Translations under genes and position numbers: made by a program
The notes under the pieces: generated by a model
What the model saw: the letters and a program-made list of their open reading frames with translations, nothing else
Told to the model about the DNA's origin: nothing
Database searches by the model: none
Shown here: positions 8,056-16,072 of the stretch, in pieces
Layout of the letters: each line of letters starts with the position of its first letter
Numbering within the stretch: the stretch's first letter is position 1
Assembly: GCF_027923555.1 (NCBI RefSeq)
Contig: NZ_AP025523.1
Location: 2,980,484-3,044,483, forward strand
Length of the DNA: 64,000 nucleotides
DNA from: Vulcanimicrobium alpinum
Lineage (GTDB): Bacteria; Vulcanimicrobiota; Vulcanimicrobiia; Vulcanimicrobiales; Vulcanimicrobiaceae
Reading direction: 5' to 3'

Positions 8056-10229
8056 AAGGCGGCCGGCATCGTGACGGCGTCGACGCGCGCGCGTTGCAGC
8101 GCGTCGAGGACGCGTTCGGGCGTGAACGGCTGATCGCTTACCCACACGCCGGCGGCGTCGTGAATCGCCGCCGCGATCGCCGCAGCGAACGGCACCAGCG
8201 GCATCTCCGACATCCCGCGCGCGCCGTAGGGTCCGTTGGGATCGGCGCCTTCGAGAATCACCGGCACGATCTCGACCGGCACGTCGAGCGTCGTCGGCAG
8301 CAGATACGAACTGAAATGCCGCGTCGCGATCGCGCCCTGCTGCACGACAAAGTTCTCGGTGAGCGCGTAACCGACGGCCTGCGCGATGCAGCCTTCGATC
8401 TGTCCTTCGACTTGCTGCCGGTTCACCGCCCGCCCGACGTCATGCACGCTGACGACGCGCTCGACGTGCACCAACCCCGTCAGCGTATCGACCGCGACCT
8501 CGACGCCCTGCGCAACGTACCCGTAGCAGTAGTTGGGAACGCCGTCGCCGGTCTCGGGGTCGAGCCGCGTCGTCGCCGGCGGACGATAGCACGCCGTCGC
8601 GGCCGCCGGACGTTCGCCGCGCTCGAACGCCTGCCGCGCCGCCGCGGCGGCGTCGTGAACGGCGCGGCCGCCCATCAGCGTCATCCGCGACGCCGAGGCG
8701 GAGCCCGCGTTCGGCGCGTCGTCGCTGCTCTCGGCGACGAGCGCGACTGCCGAGAGCGGGAGCGCGAGCGTCTCGGCGGCGATCTGCCGCAGGATCAGAT
8801 GCGAGCCCTGCCCGACGTCCGCTGCGCCGCAGCGCACGACGGCGCCCTCGATGCGCGCTGCTCCCCGAAGCTCGACCGTCGCCGTCGCCTGTTCCGGAAA
8901 ACCGAAGGAGTATCCGACGTTCTTGATCCCGCACGCGATCGCGCTGCCGCGGCGCACGCGCGCGCCGGCGGGAGCGCGCGTCGCGGTGAAGCGCGCGCGC
9001 GTCTCCTCGACGCAGCGGTCGAGGACCGCATGCGCGGCGACGCCGGCCGGGAGCGGATGGCCCGTCGCTTCGCGGTCGCCTTCGCGATAGAGATTGCGAC
9101 GCCGCACGTCGACCGGATCGAGTCCGAGCGCGTGCGCGACGCGCGCGATCATCGACTCGGCGGCGAAATGCGCTTGCGGCGAACCGAAGCCGCGAAACGC
9201 GCCGCTCGGCACGTTGTTCGTGTAGACCACGATCCCGTCGGTCCACACGTTCGGCACGTGGTAGGGACCTTGCGCGAAGATCGTCGCGCACTTGAGGACT
9301 TCAATGCTGGTCGAAGCGTAAGCGCCGCCGTCCGCGATCGTCCGCGTCTTCACCGCCACGATCGTCCCGTCGCGGCGCGCACCCCACGTCGTGTCGATCG
9401 TGAACGGATGGCGCTTGTGGTGGCCGGTGATCGACTCCTCGCGGTTCCACACGATCGCGACCGGACGCCGAAGCTTCCACGCGGCAAGTGCCGCGAGCGG
9501 CTGCACCGAGAGGTCTTCGCGGCCGCCGAACGCGCCGCCGATCTTCAGATAGCGTACGACGACCTGCTCCTCGGCGAGGCCGAGCAGGGCTGCGATCTGA
9601 CGGCGGTCTTCATGCAGCCACTGTCCGGCGGTTTCGATCACCACGCGCTCGCCGTCGGCGTACGCGACCGCGGCGTCGGGCTGCAGGTACGCGTGCTCCT
9701 GCCACGTCGTCGTGAACCTGCCGGTGAGCACGAGATCGGCGCCGGCGAATGCAGCGTCGACGTCGCCTTTGCGGATCTTCTGATGCAGCAGCACGTTGGA
9801 GCGGCCGGCGTGCACCTCCGGTGCGCCGGGGCGCAGCGCCGCTTCCGCGTCGGCGACCGCGGGAAGATCCTCGTACCGCACATCGACGAGCGCGGCGGCG
9901 CTGCGCGCGATCGCCTCGGTTTCGGCGACGACGAGCGCGACCCGGTCGCCCTCGTACCGCACGATTCCCGAGCACAGCAGCTCCTGATCGGCGTCGATTA
10001 AGCCGTAGCGGTTGTGCGGAACGTCCGCCGCGGTGAACACCGCGACGACGCCGGGAACCGCGCGCGCGGCGGCCGTGTCGATCGCCAGAATGCGCGCGTG
10101 GGCGCGGTGCGCGAAAACCGCGGCCAAGCGCAGCATCGAGGCGTCGATGACGTCGGAGGGATACTGCGCCGCACCGACGACCTTGTCGAGCGCGTCGGGA
10201 CGCGCGAGCGATGCGCCGACGATGTTCAT
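8046..10229 (-). CDS. Xanthine dehydrogenase-like molybdenum-binding subunit
   Basis: A 727-residue large subunit of the xanthine oxidase family. It has the N-terminal a/b hammerhead region (SLARPDALDKVVGAAQYPSD), the first molybdopterin-binding part with KIGGAFGGREDL, the substrate-site arginine segment GAFRGFGSPQAHFAAE and the C-terminal GARGMSEMPLVPFA containing the catalytic Glu. The Arg in AFRGFG is the xanthine dehydrogenase version of that loop; CO dehydrogenases carry a Cys-containing loop there. Oxidation of hypoxanthine or xanthine to urate is therefore the best guess, given the neighbours. The start overlaps the upstream gene's stop (ATGA). The last codons lie inside the palindromic repeat. 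No XdhC-type maturation gene is in the window. Confidence 0.88.
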   Translation of the reverse strand: MNIVGASLARPDALDKVVGAAQYPSDVIDASMLRLAAVFAHRAHARILAIDTAAARAVPGVVAVFTAADVPHNRYGLIDADQELLCSGIVRYEGDRVALVVAETEAIARSAAALVDVRYEDLPAVADAEAALRPGAPEVHAGRSNVLLHQKIRKGDVDAAFAGADLVLTGRFTTTWQEHAYLQPDAAVAYADGERVVIETAGQWLHEDRRQIAALLGLAEEQVVVRYLKIGGAFGGREDLSVQPLAALAAWKLRRPVAIVWNREESITGHHKRHPFTIDTTWGARRDGTIVAVKTRTIADGGAYASTSIEVLKCATIFAQGPYHVPNVWTDGIVVYTNNVPSGAFRGFGSPQAHFAAESMIARVAHALGLDPVDVRRRNLYREGDREATGHPLPAGVAAHAVLDRCVEETRARFTATRAPAGARVRRGSAIACGIKNVGYSFGFPEQATATVELRGAARIEGAVVRCGAADVGQGSHLILRQIAAETLALPLSAVALVAESSDDAPNAGSASASRMTLMGGRAVHDAAAAARQAFERGERPAAATACYRPPATTRLDPETGDGVPNYCYGYVAQGVEVAVDTLTGLVHVERVVSVHDVGRAVNRQQVEGQIEGCIAQAVGYALTENFVVQQGAIATRHFSSYLLPTTLDVPVEIVPVILEGADPNGPYGARGMSEMPLVPFAAAIAAAIHDAAGVWVSDQPFTPERVLDALQRARVDAVTMPAALSR

Positions 10230-11650
10230 CGCCTCACCGCGTCGATCTCGCGCCGCCGGGCCGCGCGCCGCTCGCCGGCATCCTGCATCGCGTCGAGGAT
10301 CTTGCGGTAGCCGGTGCAGCGGCAGATGTTGCCGCTGATCGCGGTCTGCGCTTCCGCGGTCGTCGCCGCGGGACGCTCGTCGAGCAGCTTCGCGCCCGCC
10401 ATCAGCATCCCGGGGATGCAGAAGCCGCATTGCACCGCGCCGTGCGCGATGTACGCGTCCTGCAGGGGATGGAGACCATCGTCGCCGGCGAGCCCTTCGA
10501 TCGTCGTCACCTGCGCGCCGTGCGCCTGCGAGGCGAGCACAAGGCACGACATCACCGCCGCGCCGTCGAGCCACACGGTGCATGCGCCGCACTCGCCCTC
10601 TGCACAGCCTTCTTTCGTTCCGGTCAGCCCGGCGTCGTCGCGCAGCGCCGCGAGCAGCGTCTTGTCGCCGACGTTCGCGAGCCGCCGCGGCACCCCGTTG
10701 ATCGTGGCGAAGAGGGTGCCGTCGAATTCGGCCGGCTCCGCGCGCGCCGCCTGCGTCTGCAGCAGCACCGGACGTTCGGGGACGCCGTCGGCCTCGCGAT
10801 GTTCCGCGATGCGCTGCAATGCATCGGCGACGAGGCCGCCTAAGACGGCGCGCCGGTACGCCGCCGAGCCGCGCACGTCGTCGATCGGCCGTGCACTTCG
10901 GGCCGCGAGTTCGCCGATCGCGGCGCAGGTGCGCGCGTCGAGCCGCGCGCCCGCGAGCGCGCGTTCCGCCGGCTCGGCGCGGATCACCGTCGGCGCGACG
11001 CAGCCCAGCGCGAGGCGCGCCGATTGCACCGTCGCGTCGAGCGCGAACTCGACGAGCGCCGCGAGCGACACCACCGAGATCGCCTGCGCGCGGCGCAGTC
11101 CCAGTTTGACGAAAACGCCGCGACGCGAGGAGGAAAGCGCCGGGAAACGGATTGCGCGAATCAGTTCGCCCGGCGCGAGCGCCGTCTGCCGGAAGCCGGT
11201 GAAGAACGCGTCGAGCGGGATCGTCCGCTCCCCGCTGGCGGAGACCAGCGTCACCGCCGCGCCGAGCGCGAGCAGAGGCGCGATCGTGTCGTTCGCCGGT
11301 GAGGCGGTGACGAGGTTGCCGGCGATCGTGGCGCGCGCCCGGATCTGCGGCGCGCCGACCTCGAGCGCGGCCTGGACCAGCGGCAGCGCGGCGCCTCGCG
11401 CCGGCGGCCATGCCAGCAGGTCGTTGTACGTCGCCAGCCCGCCGAGGACGACGTCGTCGCCTTCACGCCGCACGAACCGGAGTTCGTCGATCGCGCTCAC
11501 GTCGATCAGGACCTCGGCCGGGTCGGCCTTGCGCTGCAGCTCGACCAGGACGTCGGTCCCACCCGCGACGATTCTCGCGCGTCCGCTCTCCTGCCGGAGA
11601 GCCGCGACCGCTGCGGGGAGCGTCGTCGGGCGGATGATGCGCCGCGCCAT
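10226..11650 (-). CDS. Fused FAD-binding and 2Fe-2S subunit of xanthine dehydrogenase-like enzyme
   Basis: A 474-residue protein. The first about 275 residues are a CoxM-type FAD domain (RIVAGGTDVLVELQRK, and APQIRARATIAGNLVTASPA near 105). A CoxS-type two-iron domain follows from about residue 310, with CAEGECGACTVWLDG for the plant-type cluster and QCGFCIPGMLMAG and NICRCTGYRKIL for the second cluster. It passes electrons from the molybdenum subunit to FAD. Canonical XdhA fuses these domains in the opposite order (2Fe-2S first), so the arrangement is noteworthy. The start is placed at ATG 11650 (MARRIIRPT) rather than an upstream Met at 11683. It is co-transcribed with the large subunit. 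Confidence 0.87.
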   Translation of the reverse strand: MARRIIRPTTLPAAVAALRQESGRARIVAGGTDVLVELQRKADPAEVLIDVSAIDELRFVRREGDDVVLGGLATYNDLLAWPPARGAALPLVQAALEVGAPQIRARATIAGNLVTASPANDTIAPLLALGAAVTLVSASGERTIPLDAFFTGFRQTALAPGELIRAIRFPALSSSRRGVFVKLGLRRAQAISVVSLAALVEFALDATVQSARLALGCVAPTVIRAEPAERALAGARLDARTCAAIGELAARSARPIDDVRGSAAYRRAVLGGLVADALQRIAEHREADGVPERPVLLQTQAARAEPAEFDGTLFATINGVPRRLANVGDKTLLAALRDDAGLTGTKEGCAEGECGACTVWLDGAAVMSCLVLASQAHGAQVTTIEGLAGDDGLHPLQDAYIAHGAVQCGFCIPGMLMAGAKLLDERPAATTAEAQTAISGNICRCTGYRKILDAMQDAGERRAARRREIDAVRR

Positions 11651-11689
11651 CAGCGGAGAATACCGCGCGCCGGCGCCGCGCACCCGCGC

Positions 11690-13312
11690 TCAGCGCACGC
11701 TCCACTCCCAGGCGTTCCAGAAGTCGCGGCCGAGCGGGTTGGGTCGAAACCCGCTCAGCCGCGGCGAGACCGCGTACACGCTGCGTTCCAAACCCAGGGG
11801 GATCACGGGAACGTCGTCGACGAGGACGTTCCCCGCCGCGCGGTAGGCCGCGGCGCGCCGCGACGGATCGTAGGTCGACGCGCCGGCCGCCTCGTCGCGG
11901 TCGTACGCACGGCTGCACCAGCCCATCGAGTTGCCGCCGCCCGGCGGCGTCGCGGCGCAGCCGAACAAATACGACCGATCCGGATCGAGCGCCGGCGACC
12001 ACGACGTGAGCGCGAGATCGTAGCGTCCGCCCTCGAGGATCCCGCCGGCGTCTTTCGCCCCCCAGAACGTCGCTTCGGAGAACGAGCGGATTGCGACCGT
12101 GACGCCGGCGCGCCGCAGGTCGTCGACGATCTGCACCGCCGCGTCGGCGCTGCGGCGCCAGTCGCCGGCGATCGCGAGATCGAGCGAGAGGTGCAGCGGG
12201 CGCAGCACGCTGGCCGCCGCCGCGGTGTCGAAACGCGGCAGCGCGCGCGTCGCGGTGAACGCGGGATCGTACTGCACGCCGTCGGTCGGAACCAGCGCAG
12301 CGCGATACACCGTCGCGGCGAGCCTGCGACGGTCGATCGCCGCGGCGAGCGCGCGGCGCACGCGCGCGTCGGCGAGCGCGGGCCGGCGCACGTTCATCTG
12401 CAGGTAGTCGACGATGTTCGTCGTCGCGGCGACCGTCGCCAGACCGCGCGCCGCGTCGATCTGCAATCCGGTGAGCGGCACGGCGTCGAGCTGGTGCGCC
12501 AGCGCTTCGACCAATCGTGTCTGGGCCGCGGGCCGGATCTCGACGACGACGTTCGCGCTGCGCGCGCGCCGCCACGCGTACGGGTTCCGTTCGAACTCCA
12601 GCCGCTCGCCGCGCGCCCAGCGCGCGAGCCGGAACGGTCCGAGGCCGATCGGGTGGTCGTCGAGCGAGCTGCGGTCGAGCGATGCGTACGCGGCCGCAAC
12701 GTGCCGCGGCAGGATCGCGAACGGATCGTTCGCGCCCAGCGTGAGAAACGACGCGACGAAGGGCGCGAAGGGACGCTTCAAGTGCACGACGAGCCGGTCG
12801 GGACGCGGCACCTCGACCGACGCGATCGGCGCGACCGCCGAGGTGTCGGGGACCGAGGTGCGCGGATTGCGCAGCGCGGCGACGGTGAACGCGACGTCGC
12901 GCGCGTCGAACGGCGCGCCGTCGCTCCAGCGGCCGGTCCGGATCTCGTAGGTGATCGTGCGCAAGTCGCGCGCGATCAGCCCGTTCGGGAGCGTCGGAAC
13001 GCGCAGCGCGCGATCGGGGACGAGCCGGCCGCGATCGTCGACGAGAAAGAGATAGCCCTGCGTGAGCGGGCCGAGAAGCCATCCGAACGGCGTGTTGCGG
13101 ATCGTATCGAGCGAGTTGGGATCGCCGTCGATGACGAACGCCGGCGGCCTCGGCGGCGCGGCATCGGCAGTCCGCGGGCCGCTGCTCGCGAACAGCGCCG
13201 CCAGCGCGACGACGAACGCGCCGACGCGCCGCGTCGAGGCCGCCGGCGACGGACCGTCGTACCTCGCGCACCGTGAGCGCAATGCCGGGCCGCGTCCGAG
13301 GGGTTGGGGCAT
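11690..13312 (-). CDS. ABC transporter solute-binding protein, family 5
   Basis: A 540-residue extracellular solute-binding protein of the peptide/nickel (SBP_bac_5) family. An Ala-rich signal peptide ends near ADAAPP, residue 52, with no lipobox cysteine. The mature part has the family pattern: NSLDTIRNTPFGWLLG, YEIRTGRWSDGAPFDARDVAFT near 125, DHPIGLGPFRLARWARGE near 225 and the tail SGFRPNPLGRDFWNAWEWSV. No permease or ATPase gene is adjacent. It may serve an unlinked transporter; the neighbouring purine genes hint at a ureide or nucleobase-related ligand, but that is inference. Forty bases separate it from the xanthine dehydrogenase genes on the same strand. The exact start is uncertain because the signal peptide region has several options. 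Confidence 0.8.
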   Translation of the reverse strand: MPQPLGRGPALRSRCARYDGPSPAASTRRVGAFVVALAALFASSGPRTADAAPPRPPAFVIDGDPNSLDTIRNTPFGWLLGPLTQGYLFLVDDRGRLVPDRALRVPTLPNGLIARDLRTITYEIRTGRWSDGAPFDARDVAFTVAALRNPRTSVPDTSAVAPIASVEVPRPDRLVVHLKRPFAPFVASFLTLGANDPFAILPRHVAAAYASLDRSSLDDHPIGLGPFRLARWARGERLEFERNPYAWRRARSANVVVEIRPAAQTRLVEALAHQLDAVPLTGLQIDAARGLATVAATTNIVDYLQMNVRRPALADARVRRALAAAIDRRRLAATVYRAALVPTDGVQYDPAFTATRALPRFDTAAAASVLRPLHLSLDLAIAGDWRRSADAAVQIVDDLRRAGVTVAIRSFSEATFWGAKDAGGILEGGRYDLALTSWSPALDPDRSYLFGCAATPPGGGNSMGWCSRAYDRDEAAGASTYDPSRRAAAYRAAGNVLVDDVPVIPLGLERSVYAVSPRLSGFRPNPLGRDFWNAWEWSVR

Positions 13313-13364
13313 ACGACGGTGTCGACTACGGCCGTCGCCGTGTCGTCTCCGCTTTCACTTCCGC

Positions 13365-14513
13365 GTGAGCGGGCGCGCCCTGCGCGGCATCCTGCTCTGG
13401 TGGGCCGGCGCCGATCTGCGGATCACGCTGCTCGCGATTCCGCCGGTGATCCCGCTGCTCCATCGCGATCTGGGCCTCGACGAATCGGGGATCGCGGCGC
13501 TCTCGAACCTTCCCGTCCTCGTCCTCGCGGCGTCATCGATCTTCGGTTCGCTGTTCGCGGCGCGTCTCGGTGCGCGCCGCGCACTCGTCGCCGGACTCTG
13601 GCTCATCGCGCTCGGCGGCGCACTGCGTGGCGCTGGCCCGTCGGTCCCGTTGCTCTTCGTGATGAGCGCCGTGATGGGCGGCGGCATCGCGATCGCGCAG
13701 CCGGCGCTCCCCGCGCTCTCGCGCGCGTGGTTTCCGTCGCGCGTCCCGCTCGCCACCGGGATCTGGGCGAACGGCCTGCTGTGCGGCGAAGCGCTCAGCG
13801 CGTCGCTGACGATTCCGCTGATGCTGCCTCTCGTCGGCGGGAGTTGGGAACTCAGCCTCGCGGCTTGGAGCGTCCCGGTCGCGCTGACGGCGATCGCCTG
13901 CGCGACGGTGCGCGACGGCGGCAACGTCGCCGCGCCGGGCGAACGCTGGTTTCCGGACTTCCGCGATCCGCGCATCCGCCAGCTCGGCGTGTATCAATCC
14001 GCCGCGAGCCTCGCGTACTTCGGCGCCAACACGTTCCTGCCGGATTACTTTCACGCGACCCATCGCCCCGCGCTCATCGGTCCGTGTCTCGCGGCGCTCA
14101 ACATCGGCCAGATCCCCGCGTCGCTCGTCGTCGGGCTGATCCCGTTGCGGGTGCTCGGCACGCGCGCGGTCTCGCTCCTCGTCGCCGCGCTCCTGCTGGC
14201 GGCGCTCGCCGCCTTGCTGCTCGGCGGCGCGGCCGCCGCGATCGCGGCCTCGGCGGTCGTCGGCTTCTTCGGCGCGTACGTCCTCACGATGAGCTTCGCG
14301 CTGCCGGCGGTGCTCGGCGCACCCGGCGAGGTGGCGCGCATCTCGGCCGGGACGTTCACGCTCGGATACAGCATCGCGTTCGTGACGACGGTGCTCGCCG
14401 GCGCCGCCTGGGACCTCACCCACGTCGCGGCGTCGGCCTTCGCGCCGATCCTCGCGGCGGCCGCGATCGCCGCGATCCTGGGGACGCGCCTGGGAGCGCG
14501 CCTGCAACGGTAA
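13365..14513 (+). CDS. MFS transporter, CynX/NimT-like
   Basis: A 382-residue major facilitator protein with about twelve hydrophobic segments. The N-terminal part (GILLWWAGADLRITLLAIPP, then LLHRDLGLDESGIAALSNLP) matches the cyanate/nitroimidazole transporter group. The substrate is not deducible. The GTG at 13365 is taken as the start since it immediately precedes the first membrane segment; the frame is open farther upstream only as antisense of the binding-protein gene. It is divergent from that gene, with about 50 bases between, and is followed 28 bases later by a dioxygenase gene in the same direction. Confidence 0.8.
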   Translation: MSGRALRGILLWWAGADLRITLLAIPPVIPLLHRDLGLDESGIAALSNLPVLVLAASSIFGSLFAARLGARRALVAGLWLIALGGALRGAGPSVPLLFVMSAVMGGGIAIAQPALPALSRAWFPSRVPLATGIWANGLLCGEALSASLTIPLMLPLVGGSWELSLAAWSVPVALTAIACATVRDGGNVAAPGERWFPDFRDPRIRQLGVYQSAASLAYFGANTFLPDYFHATHRPALIGPCLAALNIGQIPASLVVGLIPLRVLGTRAVSLLVAALLLAALAALLLGGAAAAIAASAVVGFFGAYVLTMSFALPAVLGAPGEVARISAGTFTLGYSIAFVTTVLAGAAWDLTHVAASAFAPILAAAAIAAILGTRLGARLQR

Positions 14514-14541
14514 TCGCCGGCGCGGCGGTGAAACCGGGAGG

Positions 14542-15432
14542 ATGGCGCTGACGGCCCGTCCGTTGCATCCCCTCTTCGCCGCCGAAGCGAGCGGTTCGGT
14601 GCTGCGCGACACGTACGACGATGCCGTGCTCGGCGAGATCCGCACGCTGCTCGACCGCTACGCGGTGCTGGTCTTTCGCGATCAGCCGTTCACCGACGAC
14701 GAGCAGATCGCGTTCGCGCGCCGGCTCGACGGCGAACTCGTGATGCAGGTCGCGCGCACGGTGATCGACGCGAAGCCGCGTCTCACCGAACCCGGGATCA
14801 CCGACATCTCCAACCTCGACGAGAACGGCGCGCCGCTCGAGCGCGCCGACCGCCGCCGGATGTACTCACTCGGGAACCGCCTGTGGCACACCGACGCGTC
14901 GTTTCAGCATCCGCCCGCGCGCTACTCGATGCTCTCCGCGAAGACGGCGCCCGACCGCGACGGTGAAACCGAATACGCGGACATGCGCGCGGCCTACGAT
15001 GCGCTGCCCGCCGCGCGCAAGGAGCAGATCGCGAACCTGCGCGCATTTCATTCGATCATCTACTCGCGCGAAACGATCGGCTTCACCGACTTCAGCGACG
15101 CGGAGCGCGCCGCGTTTCCCGGCGCGGAGCAGCCGCTGGTGCGCGTCCATCCCGGCTCCGGCCGCACGGGGCTCTACCTCGCCTCGCACGCCGAACGCAT
15201 CGCCGGCTGGCCCGTCCCCGACGGCCGCCTGCTGCTGCGCGACCTGATGGCGTCGGCCACGCTGCCCCAGTTCGTCTACCGTCACGCGTGGCACCCGGGC
15301 GACTTCGTCATCTGGGACAACCGCTGCACGATGCATCGCGGGCTCCCGTTCGACGAGACGACGCAGCGCCGCGATCTGCGGCGCGCGACGACGCTCGATC
15401 TCGCGCGTACGCCGGCGGGCGCCGCTACCTGA
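14542..15432 (+). CDS. TauD/TfdA-family 2-oxoglutarate-dependent dioxygenase
   Basis: A 296-residue non-heme iron dioxygenase. The metal-binding HxD is in LWHTDASF near residue 116, the distal His in TMHRGLPF near 264 and the 2-oxoglutarate-binding Arg in QRRDLRRATTLD near 277. The family includes taurine dioxygenase and TfdA, which cleaves aryloxyacetates; SLGNRLWHTDASFQHPPARY is closer to the TfdA side. The neighbouring Rieske-oxygenase remnants suggest a former aromatic-degradation locus, so an aryl ether substrate is plausible but unproven. It is co-directional with the MFS gene, which might import the substrate. Confidence 0.85.
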   Translation: MALTARPLHPLFAAEASGSVLRDTYDDAVLGEIRTLLDRYAVLVFRDQPFTDDEQIAFARRLDGELVMQVARTVIDAKPRLTEPGITDISNLDENGAPLERADRRRMYSLGNRLWHTDASFQHPPARYSMLSAKTAPDRDGETEYADMRAAYDALPAARKEQIANLRAFHSIIYSRETIGFTDFSDAERAAFPGAEQPLVRVHPGSGRTGLYLASHAERIAGWPVPDGRLLLRDLMASATLPQFVYRHAWHPGDFVIWDNRCTMHRGLPFDETTQRRDLRRATTLDLARTPAGAAT

Positions 15433-15460
15433 CCTCGCCGATCCGCGCGAGATAATACCG

Positions 15461-16061
15461 GTCGACGCGGCGAGCAGACCTTCCGCGTTCGCATACGGAC
15501 CGGACGCTCGTGCACCATCACTGAATCGGGATGCAGGCTGAGCAGCATCGACGGAAAGACGGTACACTAATAGACGCGTTCGCGATCCGCGGCGCGCACG
15601 CAGGGCAGCTGAGCGTGCGCGCTCACGCCCGACGTCGTGAGGCTCGTTCCGGCGCGCCGCAGGTCGGAGTAGCCGCCGAGAAACGGTCCGTCGACCAGAT
15701 CGTTGCGGCCGCTCTCCGACGGCGAGAGGCCGTCGAGCTGCGGGTGCACGAGCGGACAACGATAGCATTCACAATAGTTCTGAAACACCAGCTTCCAGTT
15801 GCACGCGAGGTCGTAGTCGATCGCGTGCGCGACCCGCAGCGTTTCGATCGCCCACGGCGCGATTCGTTGCGCGAGCGGAGCGAACGTCTGCGCGAACGGC
15901 ACCGGCTGCGCCGCCAGCGAGACGAAGACGAATCCCGCAAACTCCGCGGCCTGCGCCCGGTGCAGCCTCGAAGCGCGCTTTGACGAAGCTCTCCATGGCG
16001 CGACGTTCGCGCCCGCCGCAGCGCGCCGCCTTGCGAGAGGCGGTGACCCCGGCGTGCCCAA
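15461..16061 (-). pseudogene. Truncated Rieske ring-hydroxylating oxygenase alpha subunit
   Basis: Minus-strand coding remnants of a catalytic alpha subunit. FAGFVFVSLA marks the end of the Rieske domain, then NWKLVFQNYCECYRCPLVHP is the mononuclear iron site. In functional enzymes the text is CYHCP, so one ligand His is replaced by Arg. An in-frame TAG at 15569-15567 follows RERVY; the same frame then continues as TVFPSMLLSLHPDSVMVHE before degenerating. The Rieske iron-sulfur domain itself is missing, its place being taken by the divergent regulator gene that starts at 16073. It is clearly dead. Confidence 0.8.
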
Positions 16062-16072
16062 AGTGCACCGCT

